Positions 1-13,905 of a stretch of DNA of 64,000 nt are shown here, piece after piece. The DNA lies in contig JAUTXW010000064.1 in NCBI GenBank assembly GCA_030620095.1, forward strand, positions 1,479,880 through 1,543,879, in the 5' to 3' direction. Source of the DNA: Kuschelorhynchus macadamiae (Eukaryota; Arthropoda; Insecta; Coleoptera; Curculionidae). How positions within the stretch are numbered: position 1 is the first letter of the stretch; the number at the start of each line of letters is the position of its first letter. Made by a program: the position numbers and the translations under genes. Under the pieces are notes generated by a model. It did no database searches and was not told where the DNA came from. It was given only the letters and a program-made list of their open reading frames with translations.

Positions 1-640
1 AAAAATCGTCGTAAGTCATAAAAATAAGTTGTTAAAATAATAATTTGTCACAATGCATTTATAACAAGTAGCGAATGATGCGTCTAGCATACGCTAGCCT
101 GCACTTATTTGATATTACGATTTTTGAATAGTGGGCTATCTGTCGCCCCTACTTATCATTTCATTGGTACTTTTTAGCTCTATGCTGTGGCCGTCAGTGA
201 AATCAGTTCTCGCGAATGGAAAAGGTTGACTATTTCTAAAAGTAAAAGAGCTATAGCAAAAAATGTTCTACTGAAAAATTTTAGGATTTTTCTATTGGAG
301 TAAATAAAAACTAATTATACAAGATTAGTCTTAAAAGCAAAATAAAAGAGAGATGCACTTTTTTAAATGTATATTATATCTCCATTAGATGGGCGTCTTT
401 TTACTAATTATAAATAAGCTAGGTTTGATACCTTTATCTGACAAGACATCCGATAAATTTGAGAAAAACTCTGGTATAAGACCCAATGAATTCCCATTTA
501 CACTACTATCTAGTAGAGTAGCAAATTCAGAGGAGGGGAGGGTTTCGCCCCACCCCGTTAAGCATACCCAGTAATACACAAAATTAACAAAATAGCGCTG
601 CATCAACTGAAAATCGTGATTCTGAGCGTGGCTTATAGGG
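1..640. other. No gene seen; short GGGGTTTCGCCCC-type repeat end
   Basis: No coding region is supported. The stretch around 525-575 (GGGAGGGTTTCGCCCC, then GCATACCCAGTA) resembles 44006-44037 (GGGGTTTCCCCCTGAGCATACCCAGTA), so it is probably the end of a dispersed element. The rest is AT-rich with no structure I can name. Confidence 0.35.
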
Positions 641-1149
641 GTGTTATATATTTAAATACCTTAACACAGACCTAAATATACCGAATTTCTTTTATTTTGC
701 CACCCCCTTCGACTCTAACACACTGCCTCTTATATTATAAACTCATAGTTTTTCTATCATCAATTCATCGGGAGTCTACAGAGGCGGCGTATTTAGAATG
801 CCTTTCCCCTGCAGTTGCAAGCATTTGCAAAAAAAAGAGGTCATTACTTTTTGTTTGCTAACAAAACAACAAACTTTTAAGGTTAATTAATTCTATTTCT
901 TTCTATCTTTTAATGTGTTATATGTTTAAATACCTTAACAAAGACCTTAATTAACTGAATTTCTTTTATTTTGCCCCCACCCCCCTTTCGACTCTAACAC
1001 ACTGCCTCTTATATCATAGACTCGTAGTTTTTCTATCATCAATTCATCGGAAGTCTCCATCGGCGTATTTAGAATGACTTCCCCCTGGGTAGTGCAAGCA
1101 TTTAAAAAGAAGGTCATTACTTTTTGTTTGTTAACAAAACAACAAACCT
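641..1149 (+). repeat. Direct duplication, two ~235-bp copies, period ~274
   Basis: Two copies start near 641 and 915. Both contain TTTAAATACCTTAACA, TTCTTTTATTTTGCC, CTCTAACACACTGCCTCTTA, TTTTTCTATCATCAATTCAT and GGTCATTACTTTTTGTTTG in the same order, with small indels. A 40-bp T-rich spacer separates them. It is probably a repeat-family member duplicated in tandem; no coding potential is evident. Confidence 0.85.
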
Positions 1150-1318
1150 ACTACCTTCATGAAAAATAGCGGCCACGATTATTAAAAAAAAAGGTTCACA
1201 CTTCAATCGTGGTAATGTCTTGTAAATTAACTTTTTACTTTCAAATATTTTGCTTAGGTTAAAAGCTCTGGGGGGGACATAAATACGCCACTGAGTCACA
1301 TACAACAATAAAAATCAA

Positions 1319-1371
1319 ATCTTCTTATTGATTATAGGTGAACTAGGTTCACCTATAATCAATAAGAAGAT
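1319..1371. repeat. Perfect 25-bp-arm palindrome, 3-nt spacer
   Basis: The left arm runs 1319-1343 and the right arm 1347-1371, with TAG between them. The arms are exact reverse complements (…ATTATAGGTGAAC / GTTCACCTATAAT…). No transposase or TIR context is visible around it. Perfect pairing suggests recent origin or selection. Confidence 0.95.
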
Positions 1372-1375
1372 ACCC

Positions 1376-2219
<844 letters not shown>

Positions 2220-2767
2220 ACTTACGCATATTACATGCTTTCGCCAAAATCCTTATGGGTTGCAACCGGAACTTTCCGGCCCCAAGTGTTATGCTTGGCT
2301 CGTAGAACTTTTCTACTTTCATAGATGTTCTCGTTTTTGATTGTGTCACGTCGATGATCTTTTATATGAAATAATCAGAAAAATGATGATTTCTTATAAA
2401 TATAATATTGCGATATCGACTCATCTTGTGCACAATATCTACAAAAATGGGTGTCGTTAGCTTCATATTGTGAAGCTGTTTTGTTTACTGACAAAATCCT
2501 CTCAAAAATAACGCTACAAATGGTAGATTAATCTAATACCGTCTCTGTCAAATAAGTCAAAGCCGTGTCCTTGCTGGGATATCTTAGAATTCCTATCACC
2601 ATTCCAAATTCACATCTATAGCATTGTTATAACTAAGAACGTTAGGTTAGAGGCGCTAGATCTAAAAATATTTAGACTTAACCCAATAAATAATAGAAAT
2701 TCTATTTATCTTTTATAACTTTTCAGTGCTAGTTTTTTTGTATGCTGTCTTTATAGATTCAAATAAG

Positions 2768-3380
2768 TTTATCCGTATTACTACTCCGGCGCAGGGCAGA
2801 TTTGCTAGAGAGCATTTGCCATGGGGTGCAGGTCAATGGGGTGACGTTTTCTTTAGCGATGAATCCCGTTTTTGTCTCTATAGTAATGACAGACGTCTTA
2901 AAGTTGTTCGCAGGCCTGGTGAGCGATAGGCTCAGTGTAATTTTAAGACGTCTGTCAGTTACGGTGGTGGGTCCGTGATGGTGTAGTGCGGAATTAATTT
3001 AGAGGCAAAAATGACACTTATCTTTATAGAACCATTGACATCACTGATATCCTCCAACCACATGTTGTACCGTTTGCACCTTTCATAGGCAATGACACAT
3101 TGCAAGAGTCATGCAGGAATACTTAGAAGAGGTGCATATCTCAGTGATGGACTGGCCAGTTCAAGGCCCAACCCTTAATCCCATAGAGCATTTGTGGGAT
3201 CAAATGGACAAACAAGTTAGAGCTCTAAATCGACCGCCTCAAACTCTGGCCGAATTGAGGATATCGCTCATGATAATATAGGGGGAAATGGACCAGGACA
3301 GTATAAGAAATCTTATAATGAGTATGCCAGACCGCTGTCAATCAGTTATTAATTCAAGGTGGGGAAATACTCGTTTTTAA
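2768..3380 (+). pseudogene. Tc1-like (DD34E-type) transposase relic
   Basis: Translation gives the Tc1 hallmarks in order: FAREHLPWGAGQWGDVFFSD, then ESRFCLYSNDRR and RRPGER (first catalytic Asp in SDESRF at about 2858), then SYGGGSVMV, then IDITDILQPHVVPFAP in another frame, then LNPIEHLWDQMDKQVRALN with the catalytic Glu, and a typical C-terminus ending SVINSRWGNTRF before TAA at 3378-3380. It has several stops (TAG after RRPGER, TAG after GGGSVMV, TAG after LRISLMII), at least two frameshifts, and the QDNARPH block carrying the second Asp is deleted. The N-terminal HTH region is absent. It is a dead fragment; no TIRs were found around it. Family assignment is from motif order and is firm; the Tc1 subfamily is not determined. 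Confidence 0.85.
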
Positions 3381-6300
3381 TGTTCATTTTTATTTTGTTA
3401 CTGTGTAATTAAATTTAGATTATTGTTGTAGCTTCGCATTTTTTCCTTTTTAGCCTATATGAACGTCCGAAACTTACTGATAGGTTATGTAGTAACTAAA
3501 ACAAAGAGCGAAACCAGATTTTAACTTCTCTCCTTGTCCATTCGGTTAAAAAGTCAATTTGACACGACTCCGTAGTTATTGACTGTCTCAGTATACTAAT
3601 AATTTTTTTATTCTTTCCAATTGGCACCTCTTTATTAACCAAGGAATGATCTTTCAAGTAGCAAAAAAAAATTAAATCGATCTATTAATAACAAAAATAT
3701 CGAAGCTTAGACTTGACCTTGTTTTTTAATACTCCATAACTTTGGAACGAAGTGTATATTTGAAAAGAAATTGTACAGATTAAAGATGTTTATTACTTTA
3801 ATACGATGATAATCCTACAACTTCTGTATTAAGCTCTAGGTAATAGTATTAAATAATGATGTTTTTGCTGTAAAATATGTTGTGCGATCCTGTAATTTGT
3901 TGATTAAAACCTAAATGTTTACGAATTCTCAAAACCTTTGGATTAGATGACCCTGTCTTTACAAAGCCAGTTTTAAAAAAATGCGGGTAGTGAAGATAAA
4001 CTAAATGCTTCGACCTCATTTAATTTTTCCTTTTTTTTAATGTCAATTTAACGCATGGTAATACATATATGTTGATCTTACAAAACTTCCCAAAAAAAAA
4101 AACTGTAAAATTATTTATTGTGTTAACGTCAGCTTTCGCGGCATTATATCTCTAATATGTCAATTTCCCATATGATATTTCAATATATGCAAATGATTAT
4201 CTATTCGTATTAACAACATTTAAATTATTATGCGTATGACATTTCCCTTGTAGCATTGTTTATCTTATTGAGTTAAGTGTCATTTGTATCACAGACATTT
4301 ATACCAAACTAACTAGTATAAGCTAGATTTATGGAATATAGGTGTATTGCCTTATTAAGATTGGCAAACCATAAGAATGACTCAATTTTACTATATTTCT
4401 TATTTCCATTCGAGAAAAAATGAATACAGGTAAACAACGTATACACAGATATTCTATATTACGGCATTAGAGTGCCTAAAAAATTAACGAGTTTTTGTAA
4501 CACATGAGTTTAAATATCCTCCTCAGTTTGCGAATACCCTCATGTTAAGATACATTTTAATAATTCCGTTTCTTTTTAAATAATATAAAAATTTTAAATA
4601 TTTAAATTTAGATCGCCTTAGAGCTATAGCCATGCACACATGCGCTGGGTTATCGTCGTTATTAGAAAAGAAAAGGATGTCAAAAAATGTAAATGTAATA
4701 TTGTATTCATTAGTAAAATATGCTACGAATTGATAAGACATTTGTAGTTATTTATCTATATCTATTAAACACTATCGTGACTGATTGATAGCCAACGCAC
4801 AGCCTAACACGGTGGACCTAGACGTTTGAAATTTTATGAAAATATTCCTTGAGTACCCTAGGTACGCGCTAAGGAGCGATTTTACAAAATTCCATCTATA
4901 AAGGAGTGAAAAAGGGTGGTAAAATTTTTATGAAGAAAAAACGACTTCAAAAAGGAGGAGGTTATAAACTTGACTGAACTGACTATTTTTTATGTATGTA
5001 CATCGATTACCCCGCGATGTTTTTTTCAGGAAATATTCAGGATATTGTCGGAGCATAGCAAGCAAACTGAAAAATTGCGAAATGTCGCAATTTCGAACTG
5101 TTTATGAGATGCTACATTTATATACGTTTACCATTCTTATAGAAAAAAAGTGTATATGTTACCATTGTATAATAAGACATCTTATTATCCGATGATGTTC
5201 CGTCGTAACGTCGGCACCAAACTTAGTCAGTTTTTATATTTCCTCATCATCTACGCGTACAAAGTCGCGGACAAAATCTAGTAAGATAATACAAAATATA
5301 CAGTGAAGATAAATAATGTCAATAAGTCAGAAACGATGATTCGTTAGCCTATGCTATTATATATAAATTAACCTTTAAAAGCTTTACTTAAATGTGAAAT
5401 AATATACAGGAGGATATATAAAAAATAAATAAAAAAAATTGTTAAAATTCAAAACATTTCAACCATGTATCATTTCTTTTGGTTTAAAAAATTAATACTT
5501 CAAATTACATAATACATCTATTAGAAATGTTTTTGGAAAAAGCATATTAAGTGCCTTAACATGCAATGCGCATTTTTAATAAGAATATTTTCACATTATA
5601 CACGACAGTAATCTTTTTGTATTATATTTTTTTATACTTTAAATACCGTTTTTAAGTATAAAAATTCAATCAATTTAGTTTTGCCACTTTGCCTAATTGT
5701 GATCTTATTCCGTTTACTTTAATATCAATAAATCTATAAGGTCTATGAACTTGGACGCCCGCAAGACCATTTCCAGGGGGGGCAACCATGTTCAAAAATA
5801 ACCGATGACTAAAAAAAAGGTCAGCCACAATCCACTTCGTATATCAGTATAACTCCAAAAGCGGCCGGAAGAAGATTCGATTTTGTTAATGGGGGGCAAA
5901 ACTAATTTTTTACCACAATATATATGTAATATACAATATTTACATTTTCCAGGGGGGCAAGTGCTCCACCCTTTGCTTCCTTCTCTCCAGGAGCCCATGT
6001 GATGTCTATGAACAAGCAACCCGAAGAACACATCTCTAATAGTTAAGGGGTGAGTTCTGGTGTTATGCTGTGGCTTTAAGGAATATTATAAAAAAGGAAT
6101 AAATCTTCCCTTAATCCTAAAAACGTATAAAACACTTCATTTTAGAATCATCTGATATATAGCCAAGAACAATCTTTCTGGTGCTAAACCTTAAGCATCT
6201 TATAAGGTAAGAAATTAATTATAAAACGAAATTTATGAGTAGCACATTTTCTACGGTTAAAATGTATTTGCTTTCAGTTTACAGTTTTTGAAGATTTTGT

Positions 6301-9300
6301 TTTCATTATATTTGAATTCTTGAATGTAGGTCATAACTTATAGTAGGATATGTTTGAAATATTTTTTGGAGGATAAAATTTTACTAGCTGGCCCGGCAGG
6401 CCTTGTTCTGCTTTTTCCGTTAGATGGCGCGATGAGTTTCCAATGGAATTATAAGAATATGGGCCGCATTCACCACATCGTCTAAAAATGTTATTGAAGA
6501 AAAACATATTGATTTTAAAGAAAAAAATACGGAATAAAGCAATACAAAAAATAGTGTTAAAAGGTTTCTGTAACCAGACGATCATTTCAAAAGAAAAATT
6601 ATGTAAATTGGTGCAATAGAACTCACGAACTTGCTGAAAAATCTGGCTTAATGTTTTAAATATATAGAAGAAGATATTTTGATCCTTAGGATGATTTTTT
6701 GGGATCATGAGTTTACATCGATATATTATTGTGGTAGGGGATTAATGGTTAAATGGGGTTTTAAAGAGCATTTTATGATTTTTCTTTGGGATATGCAGTG
6801 AAGCAAATGTAAATAGGGTAAAATTTCTATTACGCTTATCATCGTCGATTTTGACAATTATTTGCGCCCTTGTTGCCTAACGCTGATAACGAATCTGAAG
6901 TCAGGCTCTTACGGCAACGTTTTGTTCTTATGTTATTTATCACTATTTCCTTCTTCTTTTCACAAATATTTCAAATACTTTAGGATATCGGTAGAAATAA
7001 ATATTTTTTAATTGATACCGTTATTTCGCATTTAAAACTTACAAAAACTTTAGATCTTTCATTTACAGATGGTTCCAGGTATTTATCAGGTAGCGCTGCT
7101 ATGATTTCCCAATTTTCAACCTAACTTCTATTCGTAATATCAAATTCAACTTTATTATAACAGTCTTTTTTTTTAAAACAACGAAACAAAGTGAAAAATA
7201 TAAGGTTTTTTTAAAATTTTCATGGTCTCTTGTCTTGTTTTTACAAAGTTCGTCAAAATATATGTGGAAAAAATGGAAAAACGTCGCCGAAAAAATCTTA
7301 CTTCAGATTCGTAATCAACGCATCTGTATCTGCCTAAAATTGTCATCTCCAAATAACTTTACTCTTTAAATATTTACCGTAGATACAATTGTTAGGGCAA
7401 TTGTAGCCATGGAAAATATCCACCGAATGAAATTACATAGAGATGAAAATAAATACCAGCCCTAACCAAAATTTTGGTCTCCCATAATTGCAGCAGGGGT
7501 CATGGTTTGGTTGGAGAGGTCACATGTACATTTTGTCTATAAAACGCTGGTAACTGTTGATATTCATCCTGCTTCGAATATAGCTAGATCTATCAGATAG
7601 GCATTAACTAGATAGCTAGTTGTTCGAGAGGAGGCCGCCAGTTTGGTGTTTTTCATAAAATAAAGAATTTCTATTAAAGTTTTAACCCAACAACAGTTGG
7701 TTAATGTTCACATATAGCTAATTTCATAATATTATGAATTTATGATTGTCCGAACTACCTTTTCTTTTAAAATTAAAATTTTTTAACAATTTATTATTGA
7801 TATTGACAGCAGATCTTGCATAGTCCATTGAATTATTCAATTATTTTGGTTAACATAAATTTATATATATTGAGATTAAATCACTTACTATCAGAGACCA
7901 AAGATATTTTAAGTACCTAAATGTGGGTTTGGATTTGGCTACCGGCGCTCCTAGGTAAGAAAATTTCAACCGGTATAAAATAATAACACACGATCCATTT
8001 AATTAACATCTTATATCGAACGTACGTTAGCTGAATATAAATAACATTTGTCTAGACGAGGTCTCCTTGGAACGTACAAGAGCTTGAGTACGTTCTTACA
8101 CAAATATAGGTGGAATCCTGAAGATAAATTCCAATACATCAGAAACATAACATCTCAGACCCATACTGTCATAAATCATTTGACTCGTTTTTAAAAAAAT
8201 CCACTTATATCTTAGATCTGTTTCAATGTATCTATAGGATGTCTTATATGTAGTTTGAAGATATTCAGAAGGTTTGGTTTTCCTGAAATCAACATCGCCC
8301 TTTTTTTTGCTTCCCTCGTAAGATGCAGATCTATCTTCCAGGCTTTGTCAGAAAAAAATACATGGAATGTTCTGAGAAACCTTGAAGATACACCCTTAGG
8401 CCTAGATTGTCAAGTTGCTAGCTAGATAGTCTGCAAATATAAAACTGCGGTATTCCGCAAATATACAAATATGAATTACACTATTCCTAAATCTTATCGA
8501 CTCATCAACTTAACCTATTTCCCAAGTTAACTTAGAGTCTTCACCTAGATAGAAGACCACGAGTGCATCTTTAAGATATCTTTTAGCTATATGCAACTAT
8601 ATACACGACGATTATAAGAATTGTGAATCTCAATCAAAAATTATGAACAATAAGTTAAAATAATTAATTTGTAAATAATGATATAGAGATATTGCATAAC
8701 ATAACCATTTAAGATTAACTTAGTTTAATCAAATATTTACTTCGCTGATGGGAAATTACATAAATCAACAATAGGTAATTCTTAAATGCGTCTGGTAAAA
8801 TACCAGAGATGCATTCTGCCATTTATATACCTTCGCTAAATAAAAGACGTTCTAATACAATAAACAAATCCGCATATACATTTCAAAGTGGTTTGTTATT
8901 TATGTATTTTTCTGGTTCGTTACCTAAACACAATGAAGACGGACTGCTGATGGCATTCGCTATTTTCAGAGAATGTTTATTTTGGAATTTTACGTCTGGC
9001 ACGTCATGTCAGTGACTTACAGCGGCATTCGATGATAAAGAAAAAAAAAACGTTCTGTATATACTCATTACGTGACGATGCTTATAACGAACGTGTCAAT
9101 GAACATCTATAAATTCAGTCTCGGATAACTGGGATTAATTAATTGATTCATCTGACAAAAAAGCAATCGCTGAATTTGTTAACATTGTATTATTAATACG
9201 TTCTGAGAATTTAAAAAAGCAATTTCATTAAGGCTTCATAGTAAAAAAATACAGGTTTATGGAGATAAAATACATTCAAACAGAAAGCAATTATAAACGT

Positions 9301-9880
9301 ATTTGCAAAAAAATTAAAAAAGATGATTGATTTTAAAATTAATGGAAGCATCCCGAATATATTATGTAATAAATCTTATTTTGCTTTTCCCTAAATATAA
9401 ATAGGATGGGCAGAAAAAAATATGATACCCTCTTTTTGGCCAAATATCTACGTTATAAATCACAGATTCCGGGTAGGTGTTTTATTTAAATTAAAGGGTT
9501 ATTTTAGTAAAACAAAATAAATAAAAACCAAACATTTACGTACTTCTATTTACCTTTTTTACAACTTTTTATTTGTCAAAGCAGAAAACATATTTAAATA
9601 CGTCTAGATATATTGACCCTAAGTTATAAAAAACATTTAAAAGAAAACTAAAAAATCCCCGGAGAGCACATAGTATTTTGAAGTTTATTTGTTTTGCAAA
9701 TATTTCAATATCAACTTGTATATAAGTTGTTTTGTCTTTTGTAATATTCTCTTGAAAATAGGTAATTTTCTTTACTCGGACTTCCCCCGTTATGAATTTT
9801 TCCTTTTATCAGCAGTGATGTAGTGTGACCCAAGTAATTTCCGCACATAGTCACTTAGTAAAACATATATAGAGCCTTTT
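3381..9880. other. Long stretch without recognised gene
   Basis: Mostly unique-looking AT-rich sequence. About 4800-5285 (GGAGTGAAAAAGGGTGGTAAA … AAAGTCGCGGACAAAATCTAG) resembles a common insect interspersed-repeat style. 5760-5965 has two copies of a TTTCCAGGGGGGCAA motif. A 125-codon open frame on the minus strand at 6331-6708 encodes a Phe/Ile-rich product with no motif I recognise and is probably chance. About 7440-7560 encodes a stretch faintly like a Tc1 GGSVMVW block, too weak to call. Confidence 0.3.
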
Positions 9881-10560
9881 CAAACATCTTAATTGGGAGT
9901 TATTTTATACCAATATATTGAACGCGTACCAATATTTTAGCAGTTTCCACTTATACCACACTTAATTTTTGGTTATTTAAAATAAATTCAATAAGTAGTT
10001 TTAACACTGATTTTTTAAGACGTTATTTTGACCGGTGATATTGAATTCATACAACTTTATATATCACATTTAAACAAGAATAAGTATTTTAAATTACACG
10101 GTTTTTAAGTTGATTTCTTAAAAATGTTATCTGTCCTCCCTTCATTTTGTTCCAACATCTTGAATTCGTACCACAATTTTACCCAGTATCACTCTCAATG
10201 CTTGCATACAATTTGAAATTAATTTAATAAGTAGTAACATTTTTTCTGGCCGTAATTTTGTTCCGCCATCTTGAATTCGTACCAAAATTTTATTAGTGCA
10301 TCTCTATACCACAATTAATTTTTGCACAAAATTTAAAATCAATTTTATTAGTAATAATTTTTTTAATATTTCACTAGGCCACCATTGTGTTTCACCATAT
10401 TGGATTTTTACCAAAATGTTACCAGATCATCCCCATGTGACCCTTAATTTCTGACCAAAATTTGAAGCCAATCGGGTAAGTAGTTTTTAGCTATGACGCG
10501 AACAAACAGACCGACGCAATTGAGAAAACATGTTTTTCGGCATCTAGAAAACTTGAAACA
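9880..10560 (-). repeat. Composite dispersed repeat block 1 (reverse orientation)
   Basis: Reads, in reverse complement, as repeated modules containing AACTGGTAAAATT, GGTACGAATTCAAGATGG and GGAACAAAATGG, followed by TACTTACCCGATTGGCTTC. Four imperfect modules of roughly 130-150 bp are visible (TTGAATTCGTACCA or similar near 9915, 10157, 10270 and 10395). It ends at AACAAACAGACCGACGCAATTGAGAAAACATG, the same junction used by other blocks. No protein function is suggested. Confidence 0.8.
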
Positions 10561-11140
10561 TAAAGATCTGAAAAAATCTCCGAGGGTGATTTTTTAAGGA
10601 TTACAATACTACCCTTCTACGACGGAAGTAGAAAGAGCAAATCGCGAAGCCACAATCTATTTGACGTAAAAGAAAAATGTTTCGACCTTTAGAAAAAATG
10701 TATTTAGACTTAAATCAAAATATAAACAGAAACCGGGTATATGTTCATGAAAAACAATTCATTATGAGGAAAGTTCCAGGTAATTTGGCAAACAAATGGC
10801 TAACGTATCAATTTTTATTAAGAATAGGACAGAAGATAGAACAGATAAGTTATTTCCAAAAAGTTATCTTTCACTATTCTTAATAAAAGGAAGGTATATA
10901 CTTATCAAGTTTCCGCAGAATATTGGATATTATGTTTGTTGTCATATGTTTCTGTTTTCTGGTAAGTGATTAAAAAAATTGACTTGAAAGAATTTAAACA
11001 TAAAAACGTTCTTTTTAATTTATATACAATTTTGGAAAAGGAGAAAGAAGCCGAGACGTCAATTGATTAAAACTCTTACGAAACCACTATAGTGTTTCTG
11101 TATATACCATAGAATCAGCCACTCATGCAGGAAGATTTTT

Positions 11141-11259
<119 letters not shown>

Positions 11260-11402
11260 CGAAGGGAAATAAATCATGGGCTTTCCGCAAAAACAAAATA
11301 AGCATGTGTAGACACGTGTTTCTGTCTTAGTAGACGCGGTCAAGTAGCAGTATAACCAAGTTGGAATAAGTAAGAAACTTGGAGAAAAATTAAAAAAAAA
11401 AC

Positions 11403-11406
<4 letters not shown>

Positions 11407-11450
<44 letters not shown>
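11407..11450. repeat. (TA)n array at left end of mariner element
   Basis: Pure TA run directly followed by CAATGAGGGCATAAAG, the outer end of the long inverted repeat. A matching TA run sits at the other end. Confidence 0.97.
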
Positions 11451-11455
<5 letters not shown>

Positions 11456-11886
11456 AGGGCATAAAGTCTGGAAACCTTGAGATATGTCAAAAACTATACA
11501 AGTTGGGTAAAAAAGTTTCATATAAAAGTTGTATAGTTCCTTACGATTCAAAAATCTCTTGAAATATACAGGGTGTTTTAAAATCAAGTTACTCGCCAAA
11601 ACTTTAGAATCTCTAATGGAACACCCTGTATATTATTTCATTTTAAGAATCCACATGAAATTCTGATCATATTTTATTAAGCATACCCTATCCCTAAAGT
11701 CAACTGTTTTTGAGATAAAAAAATGAGAAAATGGAAATTTGGCTTTAAACAAAATTAACTCATTTCCCTATGCATAGTGAAACCTGGTGGATTATTTTAG
11801 AACTCCCATAGAAACTGTCATGTACTGACAATAAACTGTGTCAATTTTTAACACATTGTTGGAGAGTTACTTTTTTCCTGATAAAA

Positions 11887-12970
11887 ATGCTTTCACAAAG
11901 AGAAAGAATAGAGATTCCTATGATGTTTGGATGGGGAGATCGCCAAAGAAATCTTGACGAAGTATGTGAACTTTTTAATAATACGCATCCCGAGCGAGGA
12001 CAAGCAATTGCAAAATCCACAGTTAGCAAAGTTATCAAAAAATTTCGTGATCATGGTTGTTTAAAAGATCTTCCCAGGACAGGTAGGCCAAAATTAGATG
12101 ATGATATGAAATTGAATGTTTTACTCAGTTATAACGAAAATCCACATTTACCTACAAGTCAAGTAGCATTAGATTTAAACCTTAGTCAATAATCGGTAAA
12201 AAATATTCTGCACACGGCAAAGTATCATTCCTACAAAATAAGATTAATCCATGAATTAAATGAAGACGACTTTGACGGCCGCCTTGAGTTTTGCGAAAGT
12301 ATGCAAGAGCGGTGCAACCTGGATCCATTCTTTTGTAGAAATATTTTATTTTCCGATGAAGCCACCTTTTTTCTTAATGGTACTGTCAACCGGCAAAACT
12401 GTAGATATTGGTCTACAGAGAATCCCCATTCGGCTCAAGTGGCTCATACGCAATATCCCGAGAAAATCAATGTTTGGGCTGGAATATTTCAAGATCTTCT
12501 TTTCCCCTACTTTTTCGACGTAAATTTAACCGGCGAAATTTATCTTGATTTTATACAACTCGAGTTGATTTCTGCCTTAGCTCAATTGAATCCAGGTAAT
12601 GAGCCCGATATGCCTACTGCAGCAATATGGTTCCAACAAGATGGAGCACCACCTCACTACGCACTACCTGTTCGGCAGTATCTCAGTGAAATATTTCCTA
12701 AGAGGTGGATAGGACGTCGTGGTCCCTACGAATGGCCGGCCAGGTCCCCGGACTTAACTTCCCTAGATTATTTTCTGTGGGGATATTTAAAGAGCAAAGT
12801 ATATTTGAACAGACCTCGTAGTATCGATGCGCTGAAAAATCATATCATATAAAGATGAAATCCGACAAATCCCACCTACTTTCATTCGAAATCTACAACA
12901 AGAGTTCATCAATCGATTAGGATATTGTCAGGAAGTGAACGGACAACAGTTCCAGCATTTATTACGTTAA
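11887..12970 (+). pseudogene. DD41D (rosa/VISITOR-type) Tc1/mariner transposase, one stop and one frameshift
   Basis: Reads from ATG 11887 (LSQRERIEIPMMFGW) through an N-terminal helix-turn-helix region (residues ~1-60) and a GRPKLDD linker (residues 66-72), to a TAA at codon 102 (12190-12192). The same frame continues with SVKNILHTAKYHS and the catalytic core: Asp157 in LFSDEATF, WSTENPH, Asp252 in FQQDGAPPH, Asp294 in ARSPDLTSLDYFLW. There are 41 residues between the second and third Asp, so the signature is DD41D. A +1 frameshift near 12850 precedes the C-terminus (DEIRQIPPTFIRNLQQEF … FQHLLR), ending at TAA 12968-12970. The total would be about 361 residues, normal for the superfamily. 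With only two lesions it is a young pseudogene. The subfamily name is from memory of the spacing. Confidence 0.9.
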
Positions 12971-13385
12971 AACGCATCATTTAGAATTTTAGACTATCGT
13001 TGTTAATCGTTATTAAAAAAATGTTGTAAAACAGTTTTCTCATTTTTTTTATCTCAAAAACAGTTGACTTTAGGGATAGGGTATGCTTAATAAAATATGA
13101 TCAGAATTTCATGTAGATTCTTAAAATGAAATAATATACAGGGTGTTCATCAATCGATTAGGATATTGTCAGGAAGTGAACGGACAACAGTTCCAGCATT
13201 TATTACGTTAAAACGCATCATTTAGAATTTTAGACTATCGTTGTTAATCGTTATTAAAAAAATGTTGTAAAACAGTTTTCTCATTTTTTTTATCTCAAAA
13301 ACAGTTCATTTTAGGGATAGGGTATGCTTAATAAAATATGATCAGAATTTCATGTAGATTCTTAAAATGAAATAATATACAGGGT
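12904..13385 (+). repeat. 241-bp tandem duplication of the transposon 3' end
   Basis: 12904-13144 and 13145-13385 are near-identical copies covering the last transposase codons, the 3' UTR and the inner part of the right inverted repeat. They differ at a few bases (CAGTTGACTTTAG versus CAGTTCATTTTAG). The junction is at the short shared GTGTTC / GAGTTC. Replication slippage or an end-joining event during transposition would explain it. Confidence 0.93.
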
Positions 13386-13560
13386 GTTCCATTAGAGATT
13401 CTGAAGTTTTGGCGTGTAACTTGATTTTAAAACACCCTGTATATTTCAAGACATTTTTTTAATCATAAATCGTAAGGAACTATACAACTTTTATATGAAA
13501 CTTTTTTACCCAACTTGTATAGTTTTTGACATATCTCAAGGTTCCCAGACTTTATGCCCT

Positions 13561-13565
<5 letters not shown>

Positions 13566-13604
<39 letters not shown>
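13566..13604. repeat. (TA)n array at right end of mariner element
   Basis: TA run directly after the right inverted repeat, mirroring 11407-11450. Confidence 0.97.
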
Positions 13605-13606
<2 letters not shown>

Positions 13607-13905
13607 GATGTCTTTTATTGTTTTTTTTTACAAAACATTATACAAATGTATACGCTTAAACTAAAAGGAGAAAAATACCAGAAAGCGAGGCGCAGTCTAA
13701 CCAAGAAGGCTACTCTACTGAACCTGGCTCGCTGAGTATGTGAAAAAAATTCTTTATCTAGGGAAAAGAAATTGTAGTAAATGGAAAAATTAATTTAGAG
13801 AAAAGTGGTAGTAAATAAATACTACCCACAAGGAAAACACGAAATCCAAAAAAATTATGAACAGTTGAGAAGAATATTTGCGCGTTAACAAGATATTTTT
13901 TGTAT

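Larger units (their letters stand above)
11451..13565 (+). mobile_element. DD41D mariner-type transposon with ~280-bp inverted repeats
   Basis: The left arm runs from CAATGAGGGCATAAAG (11451) to about 11740. The right arm is its reverse complement, from about 13285 to CATTG at 13565. The arms pair over their whole length with few mismatches, including a 79-bp inner segment that is itself bounded by TATACAGGGTGTT and AACACCCTGTATA (11565-11633 left; 13375-13443 right). A transposase pseudogene fills the middle. The last ~241 bp of the inner right side is duplicated in tandem. Each end touches a (TA)n run, which fits the TA target preference of Tc1/mariner but makes the exact end uncertain. The transposase is broken, so the element is not autonomous. 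Confidence 0.85.

Noticed and set aside
6331..6708. 125-codon minus-strand open frame
   Set aside because: Phe/Ile/Asn-rich, as expected from AT-rich DNA; no motif, no splice or promoter evidence.
7440..7560. Possible Tc1 GGSVMVW-like block (AAGVMVWLERSHVHFV)
   Set aside because: Only one short block, no catalytic motifs on either side.
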